A stretch of 64,000 nucleotides of DNA from Trichoplax adhaerens (lineage: Eukaryota; Placozoa; Uniplacotomia; Trichoplacea; Trichoplacidae): contig NW_002060956.1 in the NCBI RefSeq assembly GCF_000150275.1, positions 1,325,207 through 1,389,206 of the forward strand, read 5' to 3'. The notes beneath the pieces were generated by a model. That model was given only the letters and a program-made list of their open reading frames with translations, made no database searches and had not been told where the DNA came from. Position 1 is the stretch's first letter. Each line of letters opens with the position of its first letter. A program made the position numbers and the translations under genes. Positions 1-15,000 of the stretch are shown in pieces.

Positions 1-1772
1 TAGTTATTCTTTACTTTGATTCTATTTCCTTTTATGTTGTTAGTAAGTAACTTCTTTCTTCTCTTTTGCTGATATCAAACTTCATGTAGCGAGATACGGT
101 AGTCCATTACAAATTGACTTTATCTATTTGCTTGGGATTGAGCATTAAGCGTTAATGTAATCTAAAACGGTATCCATTACCATGTTAACAAAGATCGATC
201 ATTGCATCAATGATTGGAGTTAAATGTTTAAAATTGGTGCACGATAATGATTCATTAATACTGAAGAAAGATATCAGAGTCAAAATTGTCCTAAGGCTTA
301 GTTACGATGGCGATTATTATTTTATAATGCCACTTGCATCGATCCAAATACTGTTGTAAACTACAGATTGAAAGAGCAGCAAAAAATAACTCGAGTTTAT
401 TGTAAAGATACAGTATCAAGCCTTCAATATATTTTACAATTTAATATATAGGCCAGTATGCAGTACAGTAGTCGTAGTTCAAACAAATAGTAAGTTAGAA
501 TATGGAAAGATAGGGCAGAGAATGGGTGGGGAAGAATTTATTATACAGTGGTATAAAAATTAAATTACTTAAATAAAGACTCATCAAAAGACGATCATTC
601 AAGAAATTAAAGATGTAGAGGAATAATAAAGATAGCACCGCTGCGATGACGAAAAAGATCTATTTATTATATATTATTAATAATGATCAAAGTTGACAAA
701 GATTGATTTTCTTTTCATATTTAAATGAGGCTAAAGAAAGAATAAAATCTTCTTTAGTAAAATCTAACCAGACCGAAGTCAAGAAGGGGGTTTATTCTTT
801 TTTGACGTAGTACATATTTGTTATTGTAATAGGGTAGGCAAAGATAGAACAAAAAGAAAAAATAAATTTAATGACATTCCAAAAAACAGGGAACGATCAT
901 ATCTTTAAATTGATTTTTCTATCAATAAATATTACACGTAGAATTACAGTAATATCCATTTCCGTCATATTTAATCTTAATGTAATGGACTATCGTTACT
1001 AAAGCGATGATTACTGACTAAGCCGTAGCCAATGGTTTAACATAGAATAGTCTACGGCCCCGCCGACTAACTTATCATAAAAGATACCGCAGTGATAGGA
1101 GATCGGACGAAGATGATAGTACAGTATATCAAATACGGTAGATAGCCATTTCCTGGCATAACAAGACAACTAGGACTTATTTAACCTGTGCTGGTAGTAT
1201 TTCATTGACAATTTCTTCTATTGTGGATATTATTTCCTTGGTCGACTAAGACAATAATGAAAATGCTAATTTCTAGATTATGTAGTGAAGAGTGTAGCCA
1301 TAGCCGGTGATGTCTTACGTCTATGCATTCTTTCTATTCAGTCGTTATATTATTAAATATCAAAGCTTCCAGACAGAAAACATGCCAAAGGAATTTATCT
1401 ATTGTATTATTTTTTAAAAGACCAAAGCGATCAATACTATGCCATATATTAACCCTAATCCTTATTAACGTGCAAGATATCCTGTCAAAATTGAACATTT
1501 TAAATCGCATATCTTTATTTTATAAAGACCACTTCACAGTAATTATTTATAATAACTGCCGATATTATGCCTCTAGCCATGCTATTGACATGATCATAAA
1601 TTTTTATCTTTGCTTTAGGATCAAAATACTGTAGTAGAAGATCATTTACTATCTACAAGTTATAATACACGGGCATCATAATATTTGTGTATTGATTGCA
1701 TTAGATAGCATTTGAGAACTTGCAAATCTTTCGTAGCTTTGTGCACCATCATGTACTACTCTGATATAGGTC
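1..1772. other. AT-rich non-coding stretch, no gene recognised
   Basis: No exon with recognisable protein similarity was found. The longest open frame (1323-1634, 103 codons) has the composition of translated AT-rich noise. Near its left end is the short word GTAGTCCATTAC (99-110), with a near inverted copy GTAATGGACTATC at about 981-993. This resembles the arms of hairpins found further right, but it may be chance. Confidence 0.5.
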
Positions 1773-2960
1773 AGCTAACTTAAGGGCAAGTCTAGAGTTC
1801 ACAGATATCTTGGCCATGACGCCGTTCGCCGGTCTAATGTCTGTCCAGTATTTACTGTCATATAGAGAATACAGTAATTGTCTACCCACCGCTATCCTTA
1901 CCGATCAGCATAGTAAATTTCATACAGTTCTATCGGTTGTCGATACTGTAGTAAGTAATAGAAGGAAGAATTTTTGAAATAAGGTAGACGCAAAAGCTCT
2001 ATATGCAGAATATCTTCCGTGTGCCATATGCTGAATAAAATCGGTTATCAAGTAAAGTGATATTCGCTAACTTAGCACTATCATTCGACCTTCGCATAGC
2101 GAATTATTGAAACGTTATTTATTATTAATATAGTAGTAGATTACAGAAAGGAAAGTGCCAAAAACAGATAAAATGCAAGCGCAGAATAATATACCATATA
2201 ATTTTCCTGCATCGTCTGTCTAAGAAGTATCATTATCATATTGATGGTCGCTAACTTGGCATTAGAATTTTATTATAATCAGTCCAGCGAACTATTTCAA
2301 ATTTATTAATTGTTAATATTACAGTAGATTACTGAATGAAGAGTATTTGAAGCTGATGGATTCCAAGAGCTGAACAATATATAATTTACAATACTCCATA
2401 TTTCTCATATCGTCTGTCTAATAAAATTCGCCATTATGCAAATAGATTTTTATTAATTTAGCATTGTCGTTTGTCTGTCATCATAGTGAATTGTTGTAAT
2501 TTTACTAATTGTCAGTATTGAAGTCGATTGTGAAATAGAGAGCATCTACGTAAAAAAAGGTAAAAGGCAAGAACTCAACAATGCATGATATACAGTATAT
2601 TCTTCGAATCATCTGTCTTAGACTGCTTGTTGCCAAGTTAGCATTATCATTGCTTGACAGCATATTACATTATAGTATTTGTAACCTTATTAATCGGCGA
2701 CATTGAAGCAGATTAAAAAATAAGTGAGTAAGAATAGTAAGAAAAAAGATACCAAAAATACGCCATATACACTTTATATTGCCGCTTTGTCCGTCTAAGA
2801 TTCGTCTAAGATTCGTTATAAGAAGAATTGATGATTATTAACTAAGTACTGTTATTGCTAACCGAATAGTAAGCTATTGTAATTTTATTAGTTGTCGATA
2901 TTAAAGTACATTAGAAAATGATTATCTGAAACTAGAAAATGCAATAGCTGAATAAAAAGA
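1773..2960. repeat. Diverged tandem array, period about 180-210 bp
   Basis: At least five decayed copies of one unit follow each other. Each begins with a variant of GCTAACTTAGCATTATCATT (about 2067, 2250, 2455, 2632 and 2842; a weaker one at 1773). It continues with a GTAATTTTATTAATTGTC-like stretch, then TTGAAGTAGATTA, and many copies end near a TCTGTCTAAG word. Start-to-start spacing is roughly 183, 205, 177 and 210 bp. Copies differ by many substitutions and small indels, so the array is old. No coding potential is shared between copies. Confidence 0.6.
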
Positions 2961-5022
2961 AGATATATGTATAACGCATATTATGATACATACACGAAAT
3001 TGTAAACTCAGCAGTAGGTAATAAGATTTAGCTTACTTAGTTTATAATAAAAGAAGATGAATATCCGCGTTATAAAAAATAACACGGCATATCAAAGAAA
3101 CATGAACTAAAAATCTACAAATATATATATTGTTATATATAAACATACCATGGTTTGTTCCTTTCAGTCTAACAGTGTGTATGAGAATTTAGCTCAATTA
3201 GAAATCAATAACAAAAGTAAGCGTTATCTCGCGTGAAAAAGCATAATGTAAAGAAGTAAAACTAAATAATATGTGCTTGTATAGTAATACTAAAGCAAAT
3301 ATAAGAAAAGAAAATTATGTATAAACATGGCAGACTAAAGAATCTTCTGTATATAACAAAAACAAGAACTAATAGATGTATAAAATACATACAAAGTATA
3401 GACTGATATATACTCCCTTAAATATAATAATTAGAATTTAGATTAGCTGATTTAGTAATCTTCACAACCATTTTGTCTGCAGTTAAATGATATACCGTAG
3501 AATATACAATCTAAGATTCCTAGTTCAGTTAGTAAAAATAAATATAAGGAACCTGCATATATGCATATCAGTAATATGTCAGATCATCGATTCGTAAATT
3601 ATCTGATCGACTTTAAATAGACCGGATATATTACTTATATATAACATATACTGTGTTATTTTAGTCCTTAGACTGATAATGCATACTGTATTTTGCATAT
3701 ACATTTACTGTTGCATATAGGCGTATAGATACTGTGCAAACAAAAGCAATACTAATAATCACTAGTATAGCATTATACATCCTAGGATATTTTGCCTATA
3801 AGTATACAGTTTATAATAGTGCTATAACTTTTATCACCACGATAGCAGACTATATAGGCGTTATGTAAAGAGAATTCAAATCTCAATTTCTATTCACTGA
3901 TGAAGACAATACGTGTATGGATAGAAAACTTTACAAAAATAATCTTTCTTTTATTTAGATTAAAAAAGTATTTTACTCAATATTGTACAAATGATGAAAT
4001 TAATTAACATCCATAAGAGATATGATATAATACAAAAAATATAAATTGCCAGAAGCGATACTATACTAATTATCCGCTTTAACTAAGAGCAGGATATACT
4101 GATCATTCGTCGAGTATTACTTGCCTTGAAATTGAGACTATATCCATAATAGGAATTTTTAAGTAAATAAAATAGGATATTATAAATGATAAGGAGGGGT
4201 AAATAATGAAGAGGGAAATAAAAGTAATAATGTAGCTTGTGTAGGTGTGAGCAAGTGAAGGCAAGAAAAGGATTCTTAACAACAACTAATTATAGCTGTA
4301 GAATTAAATGATTACCTCTATATCACTATAGTAATAGTGATAAATAGGTAGCCAAAAATCTATTACTCTATAGCCGGCAGCAAACCATTATCGCTTTATA
4401 GAGATATCCACCTATTTATACGTGTACGCAGATTAACATGTACCCTAGACATCCTTATATAGAAATATACAGTATAATAAGCAAAGTAACTAATTCCGAT
4501 GATACAATAAATAGGCAATTTTATCTACAAATATAGATAGATACGGTCATTTAGATTCATAAAGATTAACGATTAGCTACTAGTGCTTAATATTTACACT
4601 ACAAATCAGTCTGTAAAGTAAACGAAAACTGAATAATGATAGTGCTACACTTTACTTTACTGAGCAGATTTAAGTTACTAAATAACTATCCTGGAATATA
4701 ATTTCCTCTCGGTGTGGCAACAAAGCTATCTATAATTAATTTATTCTATTCGTTTTAAAGTTTACAATACTAACAAGCAGTTTTACGCCATCGAACCGAT
4801 TTTTGTAACTTTACAAAAGTAAAAATAAAATATAATTAGATATTCTCTTGGCACTGACTGGTTTAGTAAATACTTGAATTCTACTATAAACTGGTTAAAT
4901 TCATTTTTCAATATGAATAATTAATTACCGTAACGATGAAGTAGAATATGTTGCATAGCACTATTAAGCTAAGTATTGTAAGACGGCATAATATTTTTTT
5001 GTTTTTTTATTATCTGTTTTAG

Positions 5023-5163
5023 TCCGAATTATCCCGTAGCAGACGTGATTTCTTATTTATTATTAAAATACAGACAATACGCAAAATTTTGAAAGATCAT
5101 GAACATACTCTTTCTGAAATGCGTCCTCATAATGCTGCGTTAATAAATTTATTGTTAAATTCA
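5023..5163 (+). other. Exon-like segment of unknown identity
   Basis: A 47-codon open stretch follows a good acceptor (a T-rich tract ending CTGTTTTAG, 5014-5022). Its translation is hydrophilic and helix-like (SELSRSRRDF... then KILKDHEHTL at about codons 21-30) and does not look like AT-rich noise. No clean donor follows; the frame closes at TGA 5164-5166. It could be an exon of an unannotated gene, a pseudogene relic, or chance. I recognise no family. Confidence 0.2.
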
Positions 5164-5711
5164 TGATATATTTTACCTATGCTTGTACAGGAAATTGATT
5201 CTCTTTATAGACGCAATTTGGTCAATCAATTAAATTATTGAAATTTATAAGAATATATGCGTCGCCAAAACTCTGTATATGCGTATAATCTATTTTCGTT
5301 GCTAATCATGTCAATTTAATAATAGGTTACTTCGTTCACCTACGAAATAAAAAAAGTGGAATATTTAATAAATTTTAAATTATTGTTCATGAGAAATAAA
5401 CTGAAAATTATCTGCCACCAACCGTTCTCTAGAATCGAAAAATCAATTTGGCCACTTCAGTTACGAAATATTTTAAATCATTAAAATTTTAACCGAATAT
5501 CTTTCGCAGCAGACTATCCTATATTATTTATTACCCATCGTCACTTACTTCATAAAAAAATCAATACTCAATAGACATAATATCAAGATATTTTTGCTTA
5601 TTTAAGAATTTTACCACGGACAACCGTATCATACTGCCGAATAGAAGTCTTTGTTGCGATTGCTTTTATTCGATCAAACAATATCAAATTAAATCAATTA
5701 TATTACAGTAT

Positions 5712-5861
5712 ATGAGTTGTAGATATTTCTCTTGTAATAAAGGTCAGACATTGTTCAATAACCTCTGTCATAAGAGATTATCATTTGAGTTATTTTGGAA
5801 ACGATATGATTATCCATCATGGAGACATGAAAGCTGCCAAAGACTTCATCTTTTTTTATAA
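5712..5861 (+). other. Small ORF, protein-like, unknown
   Basis: A 49-codon ATG-to-TAA frame. Its translation is rich in Trp, Cys, His and Arg (for example LFWKRYDYPSWRHESC at about codons 29-44), which is unusual for random AT-rich sequence. It lies 550 bp downstream of the exon-like segment at 5023 and could belong to the same gene or gene remnant. No homologue is recognised. Confidence 0.2.
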
Positions 5862-8800
5862 TCTTTAGCTAGAAAAATTAAAGAGTTAGGCATGAATTAC
5901 AAAAAATCATTGCCATATCTAAAAAACTTCTAAGAGCGTTTTAACTAAATAAAGCTAGTTTTCGCTTCTTATATTGCCCAACTAAAAAGCTATTGATTAT
6001 TTGATCATTATTGTATGCATCACTGCTGTGAATTATCAGACATAGACATTCTAGTTAATAAGATTATTAATGTAACTCGCATCATATTGACATAATAAAC
6101 ACAAATAATAATTTAATCTTTATAATAATGCAATTCATAGGTTATGTGGAATCGTAGACAACATACTTAATAGTTTCCGTCCTGAAGTTTTTGTTATTTA
6201 ACAAAAGTAGTTAATTTTTTGTGTTTGGAGCAAAAAGAATATGCAGTACGAAACTAGAAACTCAAGAGTAGTAGAACTTAAATTAGGATGTTGCCAGGTT
6301 TTAGCTAAAGGAAATTAAGACGTGCTTTTTTGCAATGAAATAAATTTAATATTTAAAGAAATCAATTGATTCTGAGTAAACTTATTTTTAAACAATAATT
6401 CAAAACTATATGTTTAGTTCCCTTTATTTATTATCTCATACTACACTCAAACTTTTAAAGTTATATTGGTAGTAACAACAGAATTTTTAATATAATTTCC
6501 AATTTTTAGTCTTTTTCGCGGTTTGTAAAGTAGTAGTAACGGATTTATATCGAAATTTAAATCATAGAATAACTAAGATTGATCAAAACTACAGATTAAG
6601 TAATTAGTTAATAACTTCTTGCATACATATAACACTCGTAATTGCCTTATATTCTCTAGGATTAGTAGTTTACAGTGTCGTACAAAAATATAACTTTGAA
6701 ATCGCTTCCATTTCATTAAGAATCATATCATTATATTCATAAGAGTCACTTAAATACCAAAAATAGATCTAAATTCCGAACAATAATGCCAAAATAAAAT
6801 CTTTATATGCATAAACCATGGTTGTATTTGATCGAATCTAATGCAAAAAATAAATTCTACCGATGCGTATTTTCTATTACTACGGTCGAAATATTTACAT
6901 ATTGTACTTCAATGCATTGCCTGTACATCATATCAATAATCATAGCTTCTAATTTTAATCTTTATTCATTCTAATTCTCAATCACCTTTAAAAATATCTG
7001 GAAGGCCTTTATAAATATCGGTCCTCGGCATTAGCTACAATTCCTACCCATCATTTCTGAACATGTGAAATAAAAGTATCTCACAATTATTCTATGCAAT
7101 CTAGTCCAACTCTCACAAAATAGTTGTCTCAGGCAGACTTTTATTGCATAGTTAAGAATCGTAGAGTAATAGTTAACAAGAACGAGAATCTAATCTAAAG
7201 TATCCTGAGCTTCAAAAAAAGTGAAGTCTAGCCTCCAAGCTTATCTATGTAGTTCTTAAATACATTTCGTTTAATCTATTTTCGGTAATAAATTTTTTTA
7301 CGATGAGACTTGATTCATTAAACAGAAAACTTTTCCTCAAATAGATCATCAATATGTTTTACATTACGAACCAATCCGCTAGGAAAATCATTACTCTTCG
7401 ATCAATGTCCGTATTTCATAATTATAGGATATCAAGTCTCATAAACCAATATAGCATAGCTAGCTGGCTGCCTAATATTACTAATCAACAATTTCTAATA
7501 TAATGTGGTAATTAGCAATCATCTAATATCAGGATCACGATAATATCTATTCTTAGGGACCTAATTATATCAAGTATAGCTATCAAAACACTATCAAATA
7601 TGGGGTGCATCACAACAACATGGTATAGGGCCTATATTATAATAGTATAGGCAGCGTAACAAATTACAGGATTATCAAGACTAATTATTAATGGCATATC
7701 AGATTATCTTGACGAATGAGCTATTTTTGGTCTAAGTTATGCATGACATCGAATAGCAATTTTATTACTTTTAAATCTGCTCGTAATCCTTACATTAATA
7801 TGATTCATTGTAAAGTTAAGTTCTGCAATAATATTAAATCATCGCCTTATATTATCGGGTCTATCGCACAAGAAAAAGCAATATGAATGGGTATAAAATT
7901 AATATTTTAAATAGATATCGTCATTATTTTAACTATTTCCCTTTCATGTAGACAGTTTGAAAGAAATATGGACTGGAAACGTAAGAGCAACGGCATCTTA
8001 AATGCTAACAACCTATTATAATTGCTTAAAATTTATACCTGATTTTACTCTTACAAAGAGTAATATTAGCTTGTAATAAGTAAAGTCGTATAAATCGCAA
8101 TTTTTAATATTCTAGCTGAGTATATTTGAAATGGACGATTATAATCTGAATACCGAATAATTACCGAAGATGCCCTATCAAAGATTCTTAATCGGTATAA
8201 AATATCTAAATTTAATCATATGAGGATGAACTGAACTAAGGTAGCATAGATAATTGACAAGTATATTCCTTCATGAATCTTAACATACTGTTCTTACTTT
8301 TAGTAACAAATGACATAGAACATATCTAGAACCCGCGAAATAATGACAAATAAGAACAGCAAGTCGTCTCTAGTAAGTATAGACTAGCCTTTACGGTAAT
8401 ATATGGTATATAAAATATCCAATTAGCAATCGCAACGTATACTCTTCGTTCTTAACGACGAAATTAAGGAGCTTACAAATTAGCTTGATAGATCAGATGT
8501 ATACGTATATAACAATTATTTTGCATGTATATTATATCGATTTATAAGCGATAGATTGTAGTAACTGTTAATCTATAATGGTAAAAAAATTTTAACGGAA
8601 TTTAAGCTGGGCTTAGATTTTTCGTGTAATCATTTAACTAATCATAGTCCGTAGTATTATGACCGAAAAACTAAAAAATGATAATCGTAGCCAATATCTT
8701 ATACTATAAACAGGAAACCATTGCCGGCACCTTAAGTTAGCAATATTCTCCAGTTAAATTTAAATATTATCAAAGTAACATGCGATAATGTAATTGCTAT

Positions 8801-11800
8801 TAGATTACAAACTCCAATATCTGATCGTTAAGAATTATTTATTACGCGAATCAATGAAGAATCAAATTAAATAATTCCTATTTCAAGGGAATGATATTAA
8901 CGGGACTTCATAGTTAATGGTTATGGCGTATTTTCTTTGATAATAATGAACATAAATTCTACTAAACTATCATTCAGCACTGTAGTCGTATCATTATGAT
9001 GTCTCTATTGGGTTCCCTATGACTTCCAGAGGACAATTTTCAGACACTCCATTTCTTTCGCTCTAGCTATCGATAATACAGTTCCGTATTAAAGGTCGCC
9101 TTATTGCAGAATAATTTCTAGATTGTACCTTGTACAGTTGCATAAACTATTTGTTTCCAATTTTTCTATTTATCTATATTATCAAGTGCAATATTTACGT
9201 CATATAAAGATCGATTTCTACTTAAATATCATTGATTCTAGATTATCCGCTCTTCTAATATGTAGTAGAAAGTTAAAATTATTGATGTTATGATTCTAGT
9301 CATGTGGAAAAGAAAATAAATCGTTTAGTGAGTTTTAGTCAGAAAAGTCAACAGTGGGTATAAATTAACCGTACTGTAATCATTGGCAGCATTATTTTCT
9401 TACGCAAAATCCATTCCAAAGTTCAAGATGATAAAAATAAATTAATAAATATTACGAATTATGATAATATCACATTTATGGAATGTGAATGGAAATTGCA
9501 ATTCAACTTTAGCCTTACTAAATATTGATTTAATTTTACTTATTCTCACTTCAATCGCAAATCAAATAAATCGATTTAGCTAAAAGATTTACCCCTGCTT
9601 TTAAGTCTGAAGGTATGGATAACTCAATATCTCTAAATTGATGATTATCTTAGTCTTTCAATATAGACAGTTAAAAAAAACTCTAATCTTGCAAATATTC
9701 TTAGAAAGGTTTCAAATAAATTTTTTAGCAACTGATCGAAGCATTATGGTGCTACATTTTGTACAAAAAGCATACATCATTTTCTACATTAAGTAGCAAC
9801 TATCGCTACTCTATTTTTTTTATATTTTCTTTTAATGGGTCTTACCTACAGTATTACTGTAGTTTAAATAACTTAATGGATAATGGTTTATTTACAACTG
9901 ATACTTTTATGCAAAGTATATTCGTTAAAGCTACTGCTACGTCCATAAATGGACGTAAGAAACAGATTATATAGAGTAAATTTATAGTAAACCAAAAATT
10001 TATTTGCATCGATACTTTGGAATTGATCATATCGTGTCCTAAATCATTTAATATAGTTGATTAGCTTTGATGAAATGGATATTTGAGAGAGTAAGCTTGC
10101 AATCAATGTCAAGCATTCGCTTACAAATAAACATTTGTGTAAAACAGCTATTACCGCCAACATATTTCATGGCTGCAAAATAGTCAGCTATGTTTAATGC
10201 TCTACCCTACTACTGTCAGCTATGTTTACATAAATAACTATTGATGAGTGCTACATTTACAATATCATTTTAGCAATGGCTATATTTGAATTCAGATACG
10301 TTTAATTCCGCATTGTTGGCTAAATACGGTAGCAATGAAGAAGATAGGTACTGCAAATAGATAATAACGTATGCTGAGCATTAGCGAGCATAGCATCAAT
10401 TAGACAGAAATCTCATTCGAACGGCAAGCTATGCGAGTTAGGCAAGTTATAACTATTACCCTCATAGCATAAGCAGCTAAAGGAAATTTCTTCTAGACAA
10501 TTTAGTACAGTAAGATAGTTTTAAAATCAACACGTAACGGAAGAGAGATCGTGAGCTCTATGGCTGTAGCTGAAAACGTGGACCAAGCTATACATATAGT
10601 AATTTATCGTTAGTTTATTGACATCAAAATTTACCGATAGTCTGTAAGACTAGAGATGTTTCAATACGCTGTGTACAGGTAAAACAGAATTTGATGCTTC
10701 GCTAAACCGAGCAGCAATTTAGATTAAGCTTAGGTGTGCTAGATAAATCTAGCAAGATTCAACAATTTAGTGCTACCTCCTGAACAATAGACTATCGACA
10801 ACTGGCATATTAAGCTTCTTTAGAGAATTAAATAGAAAGAAAGATTGTTTGTACAGAATTAATCAGAGCAATGTACCTTACTAATTTTAACTGCAACATC
10901 AATAGCAATCATCGATTTAATGCAGTTTGCATAATTATTAATTTACCATTTAGCTATTGGTGCTACAAGTTACTTACTTGACTAGGGTTATGGTTTGTTG
11001 AAATAGTGAGAGCTATAACGGAGATAATTTTATGGTTTGGAAAAAAGTAAATTTACAGCTACCAACCCAAAACGAATTGCTTTTACATCATCGATATAAT
11101 AATGTTGAAGTAATCTCAAGTTTTATTGATTTTCCATCTAAAGTTTAATCACCTATATAATTACTTTTAAAGGATAATAAGCCTACCAGCAAACGTCTAA
11201 ATCCTAAGATGCCGAGAAATACTAGCTCTAGACATAGATCAAAACCAAGCAAAGGTAAAGACCTGTAATGAGGCTATCATCTCACAGTATAAGTCAATTA
11301 TGTGATAATAAATGATTTTAAGTGTAATATTTATAATCAATTGGAAATGTTTCAAGTACTTTCCGATTTCATGACATCAAAATTGAGCTGTATTAGGGAT
11401 TGAAAATGCTAGCACCTAAATTTTCAAGATTAATTATTTTGAGCACGTACAACTCCAGTTTAATGATATGCACATCAAGACAGGGAGATTAATTCTAGAC
11501 CTACATTAAATGATATGCATCGATTCTGCATACTACAAAGATAAATCTTATCAGAGGATACAGAAGTATTTTACTTACCTCCATAGGTGCTAAGTATCTA
11601 AAGTTTCAAAACAATTTTTACTCAATTATAGAGCTAAATATGGAACTGAATCGAGATATGTAGCAAATGTTGTGCTATATAATTACTGTAAAAGTAGTTC
11701 AGTAACCCATGTACAATGAAAGAAATATCGTCTTCGTATCGCTTGACATTGATAAGTTATCTATAAATTAATATATTCAAGATTAAAAAATATATAATTA

Positions 11801-12089
11801 AGGTAATCTTCTCTGTCAGTTACTCTAAAATGCTCTCTATCATTAACTGCATACTTTGTTGTGGATACTGTTGCGTAAAAATTTAAAACTAGAGTGACAT
11901 AACTAATGATTTAGTCAGAATGCATCAATATCATTTAAATCTCCAATAACATCAGTTTATTATTTATTTTAAATTCTTCTGATAAAATTTACTTACTATT
12001 TAAGTGTTAAATAGGCTTAATGAATTGATATAACGAACCTTAATTCATCTGCGATGCTTGATTGGGATATTATGCAAATAAAAACTTAG

Positions 12090-15000
12090 GTGAAGCCGTT
12101 CAAATTGTATCATCCACTGGCAAGCATACGTTCTCCCTAAATCATCGTGCTTTGATGAAGATTCTATTGACCAAGGAATTAAAAAACGTTCATGTTGTTT
12201 TGATATCTGTAGCTGGTGCATTTCGTGGAGGCAAATCTTTTCTTCTAAATTTCATTTTACATTATCTAATTACTAATGTAAGTTGATAAGAGTAAATTTG
12301 TGCTAAGCTGGAAGTAATTTAATCATACGATTGTAATTGCTGTTGCAATTGTTACCCAATATCAGTACTAGAAAATTAGATTAACTTGATTTTAACCGCA
12401 CTAGATCAATTACAGTATTTTTCTGAAATGTTGGTGATGTGATCTCCTATATTAGCTAATCTTTTTCGTAGCAAACGTATAAAATATAAAATACAATATT
12501 GTTATAATAACGTACGAGCTTTATTAAATCGTCATCAGCAGTTGTTAACGATATTTATTTTACAGGAAATTGCTACTTCTTGTTCTGATACATCCGACGG
12601 ATTTGCTTGGTCGGTTGGTTCCAATCGTCATACTACCGGCATTTGGCTTTGGAATAAACCAATTATGTATAAATTATCCAATGGGCAACAGGTTAGTTAG
12701 CTATACCATTAATCTTCATCTAAAATTAAAAACTCGTTATTGTGATAAAAATAAAATACAGTATTCTAATCATAAATTTATTTTAATTCTCTATTAACAT
12801 TGACTAATTTTCATACTTTAATTGCCTTACAGATAGCAATATTGCTAATGGATACTCAAGGTGTCTTTGATTCTAAAAGTATAATCAAAGAATGTGCTAC
12901 TATTTTTGCTTTAAGCACTTTATTAAGTTCCGTACAGGTAGGAAAATTGTATGACATTAATAAACAGCTTACGAATATCGTTAATGAAATGAGCACAAAT
13001 AAAAATCTATTTTAATCTTTCCTGGATATAACGCAAGTATTCATTCAAGTGCCTCTATCATATTGTTTTTCTTGCATTTGTTACGAAATTGTGTTTAGAT
13101 CTATAACTTACCTGGCAATATTCAAGATGACGATTTACAATTTTTGCAGGTCGGTCATAAGGAAGTATATTTGTTGCTTTCCTCTATACAGTAAAATAGA
13201 TATCTTTATGATATTGTGAAATGAAAGTATTGGATAACATTAATTAAGTGAACCAGAATGTATTGCTACAGGTGTTTACGGAATATGGACGATTAGCGTT
13301 AAAAGAAACCAATCAAACACCTTTTCAAGTATGCCACTTATGAATAGGTTTCATTTCTATACGTACACGTATATCATGATCGGTCTTTAAGAGATTTTTA
13401 AACGATATCATGGCAATATTAACTGTAATCGTGATCATTATTTGAAGTAGTTTGATAATGTAATTTTGCTGCCTACATATATCGCGAAACATTATTAGCG
13501 AAATTTATTATTATTAGACCTTGCATATCTTGGTGAGAGATTGGTCATATCCATATGAATACGCTTATGGCAAGGATGGAGGCCAGAAATTGCTCGAAGA
13601 CTGCATGAAGGTATAGTTACGATTTCAACGATGATTTGAACGTCACTACTTTTTTGCTACTTATTTAGGAAACATTTATGATTGAGATCATTGCCACAAT
13701 TACTTATTTATGTATCAGCAAGGGGACACGTTGAATTCTTTTCTGACATCAAACTAGATTGCTATCAGCTACCGTATTTTTGCAAGCAGGTTTCTAAATT
13801 TAAAAAATAACTGATGATCTGCTCTTACACTGCAATAATCCACTTATAATTACTATGAGTATATAAGTATTGCACATTGAGTTATCAGTTGTAGAAAGAA
13901 AATTTTATAAACTTAACGTATCTGAGATCTGCTTAGTTTAGCTACACAGACAAAGGAAGCTTTCAATATGAAAAAAGTTATTTCATAGTTTAAAGTTGGA
14001 TGATAATAAACCTGTAAGACATACTACGAGTTATGATAGATACGTCTATGCTAAGAATTATGTAGAGGCACTTGATTAGATGAAATAAGTTGTAAACGAT
14101 GATAAAGGTAAAGATGGTTTTTAATTATCGGTAGGTGAATAGAAATTTAGCTGAGGAAAAAAAGCAATTAAGAATTCATCTTCAGTCTTGCTACGAGAAA
14201 ATTACATGCTTTCTATTGCCTCATCCTGGTTTTAAGGTCGCCACTGATCCCAAATTTAGAGGAGAGTTATCAGGTTTACAGATACAGTAGATTTAATTCT
14301 TCTTATAAATAAATAAACTAGTCCAGATATCTGAGAATATTTTATCTATGCATTAATGTCTAGATAATGTTCGTAACTACATTATAAAATGTGCAAAATA
14401 GATAAAATTTTCACTGGTTTTCGCTTCTACTTAAATATTTATGCTATGATTGATTTTTATGACATGTCAAACGTTCTAATTAAATGAGAAAAGTTATACA
14501 TTATTGTTTACTATTGCAGATATCGAGCCAGAGTTTGTTAATTATGTGCAAGAGCTACTTAAATATTTGATCGATGAAGAGAATTTAACGCCTAAGAAAG
14601 TTAACGGCCGCCTCATTACATGTAGAGATCTTTTTCATTACTTTAAGGTCAGTAATACTAAGTTAAGTATTGATAATATGGTTTACATCTATTTAGGAGT
14701 TACTATATGTCGACTGATTGAATAAATAAATGAATTCATTTAATACGACATCCACCATACACAATAAACATCATCATCTTAAAAAAAAAATTGAATTATA
14801 ATGCTTTACTTACTATTGAATTAAGTCAGTTATGATTGATAATAATGAATTGAATAAATTAGAAAATATAACAATATCATAGTTTCGATGATGGATACTC
14901 GTATAACACCTAGGATATGCCTGTTTGTCTTTCTAATAATGGTATAATTGTTTGGTTTAGGTATTTATGGACATCTATGCTGACGATCAGATACCATCAC

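Larger units (their letters stand above)
2961..12089. other. Long gene-poor AT-rich region
   Basis: About 9 kb without a convincing gene. Two short protein-like segments (5023-5163 and 5712-5861) are listed separately. The 5' exon(s) and promoter of the atlastin gene must lie in the right-hand part. I could not place the start codon, because the first visible coding exon has no upstream in-frame ATG before a stop at 12059-12061. Confidence 0.45.

Noticed and set aside
1323-1634. 103-codon ORF in the left desert
   Set aside because: The composition is that of random AT-rich translation (Ile, Leu, Tyr, Lys, Asn), with no motif, no splice context and no recognisable family.
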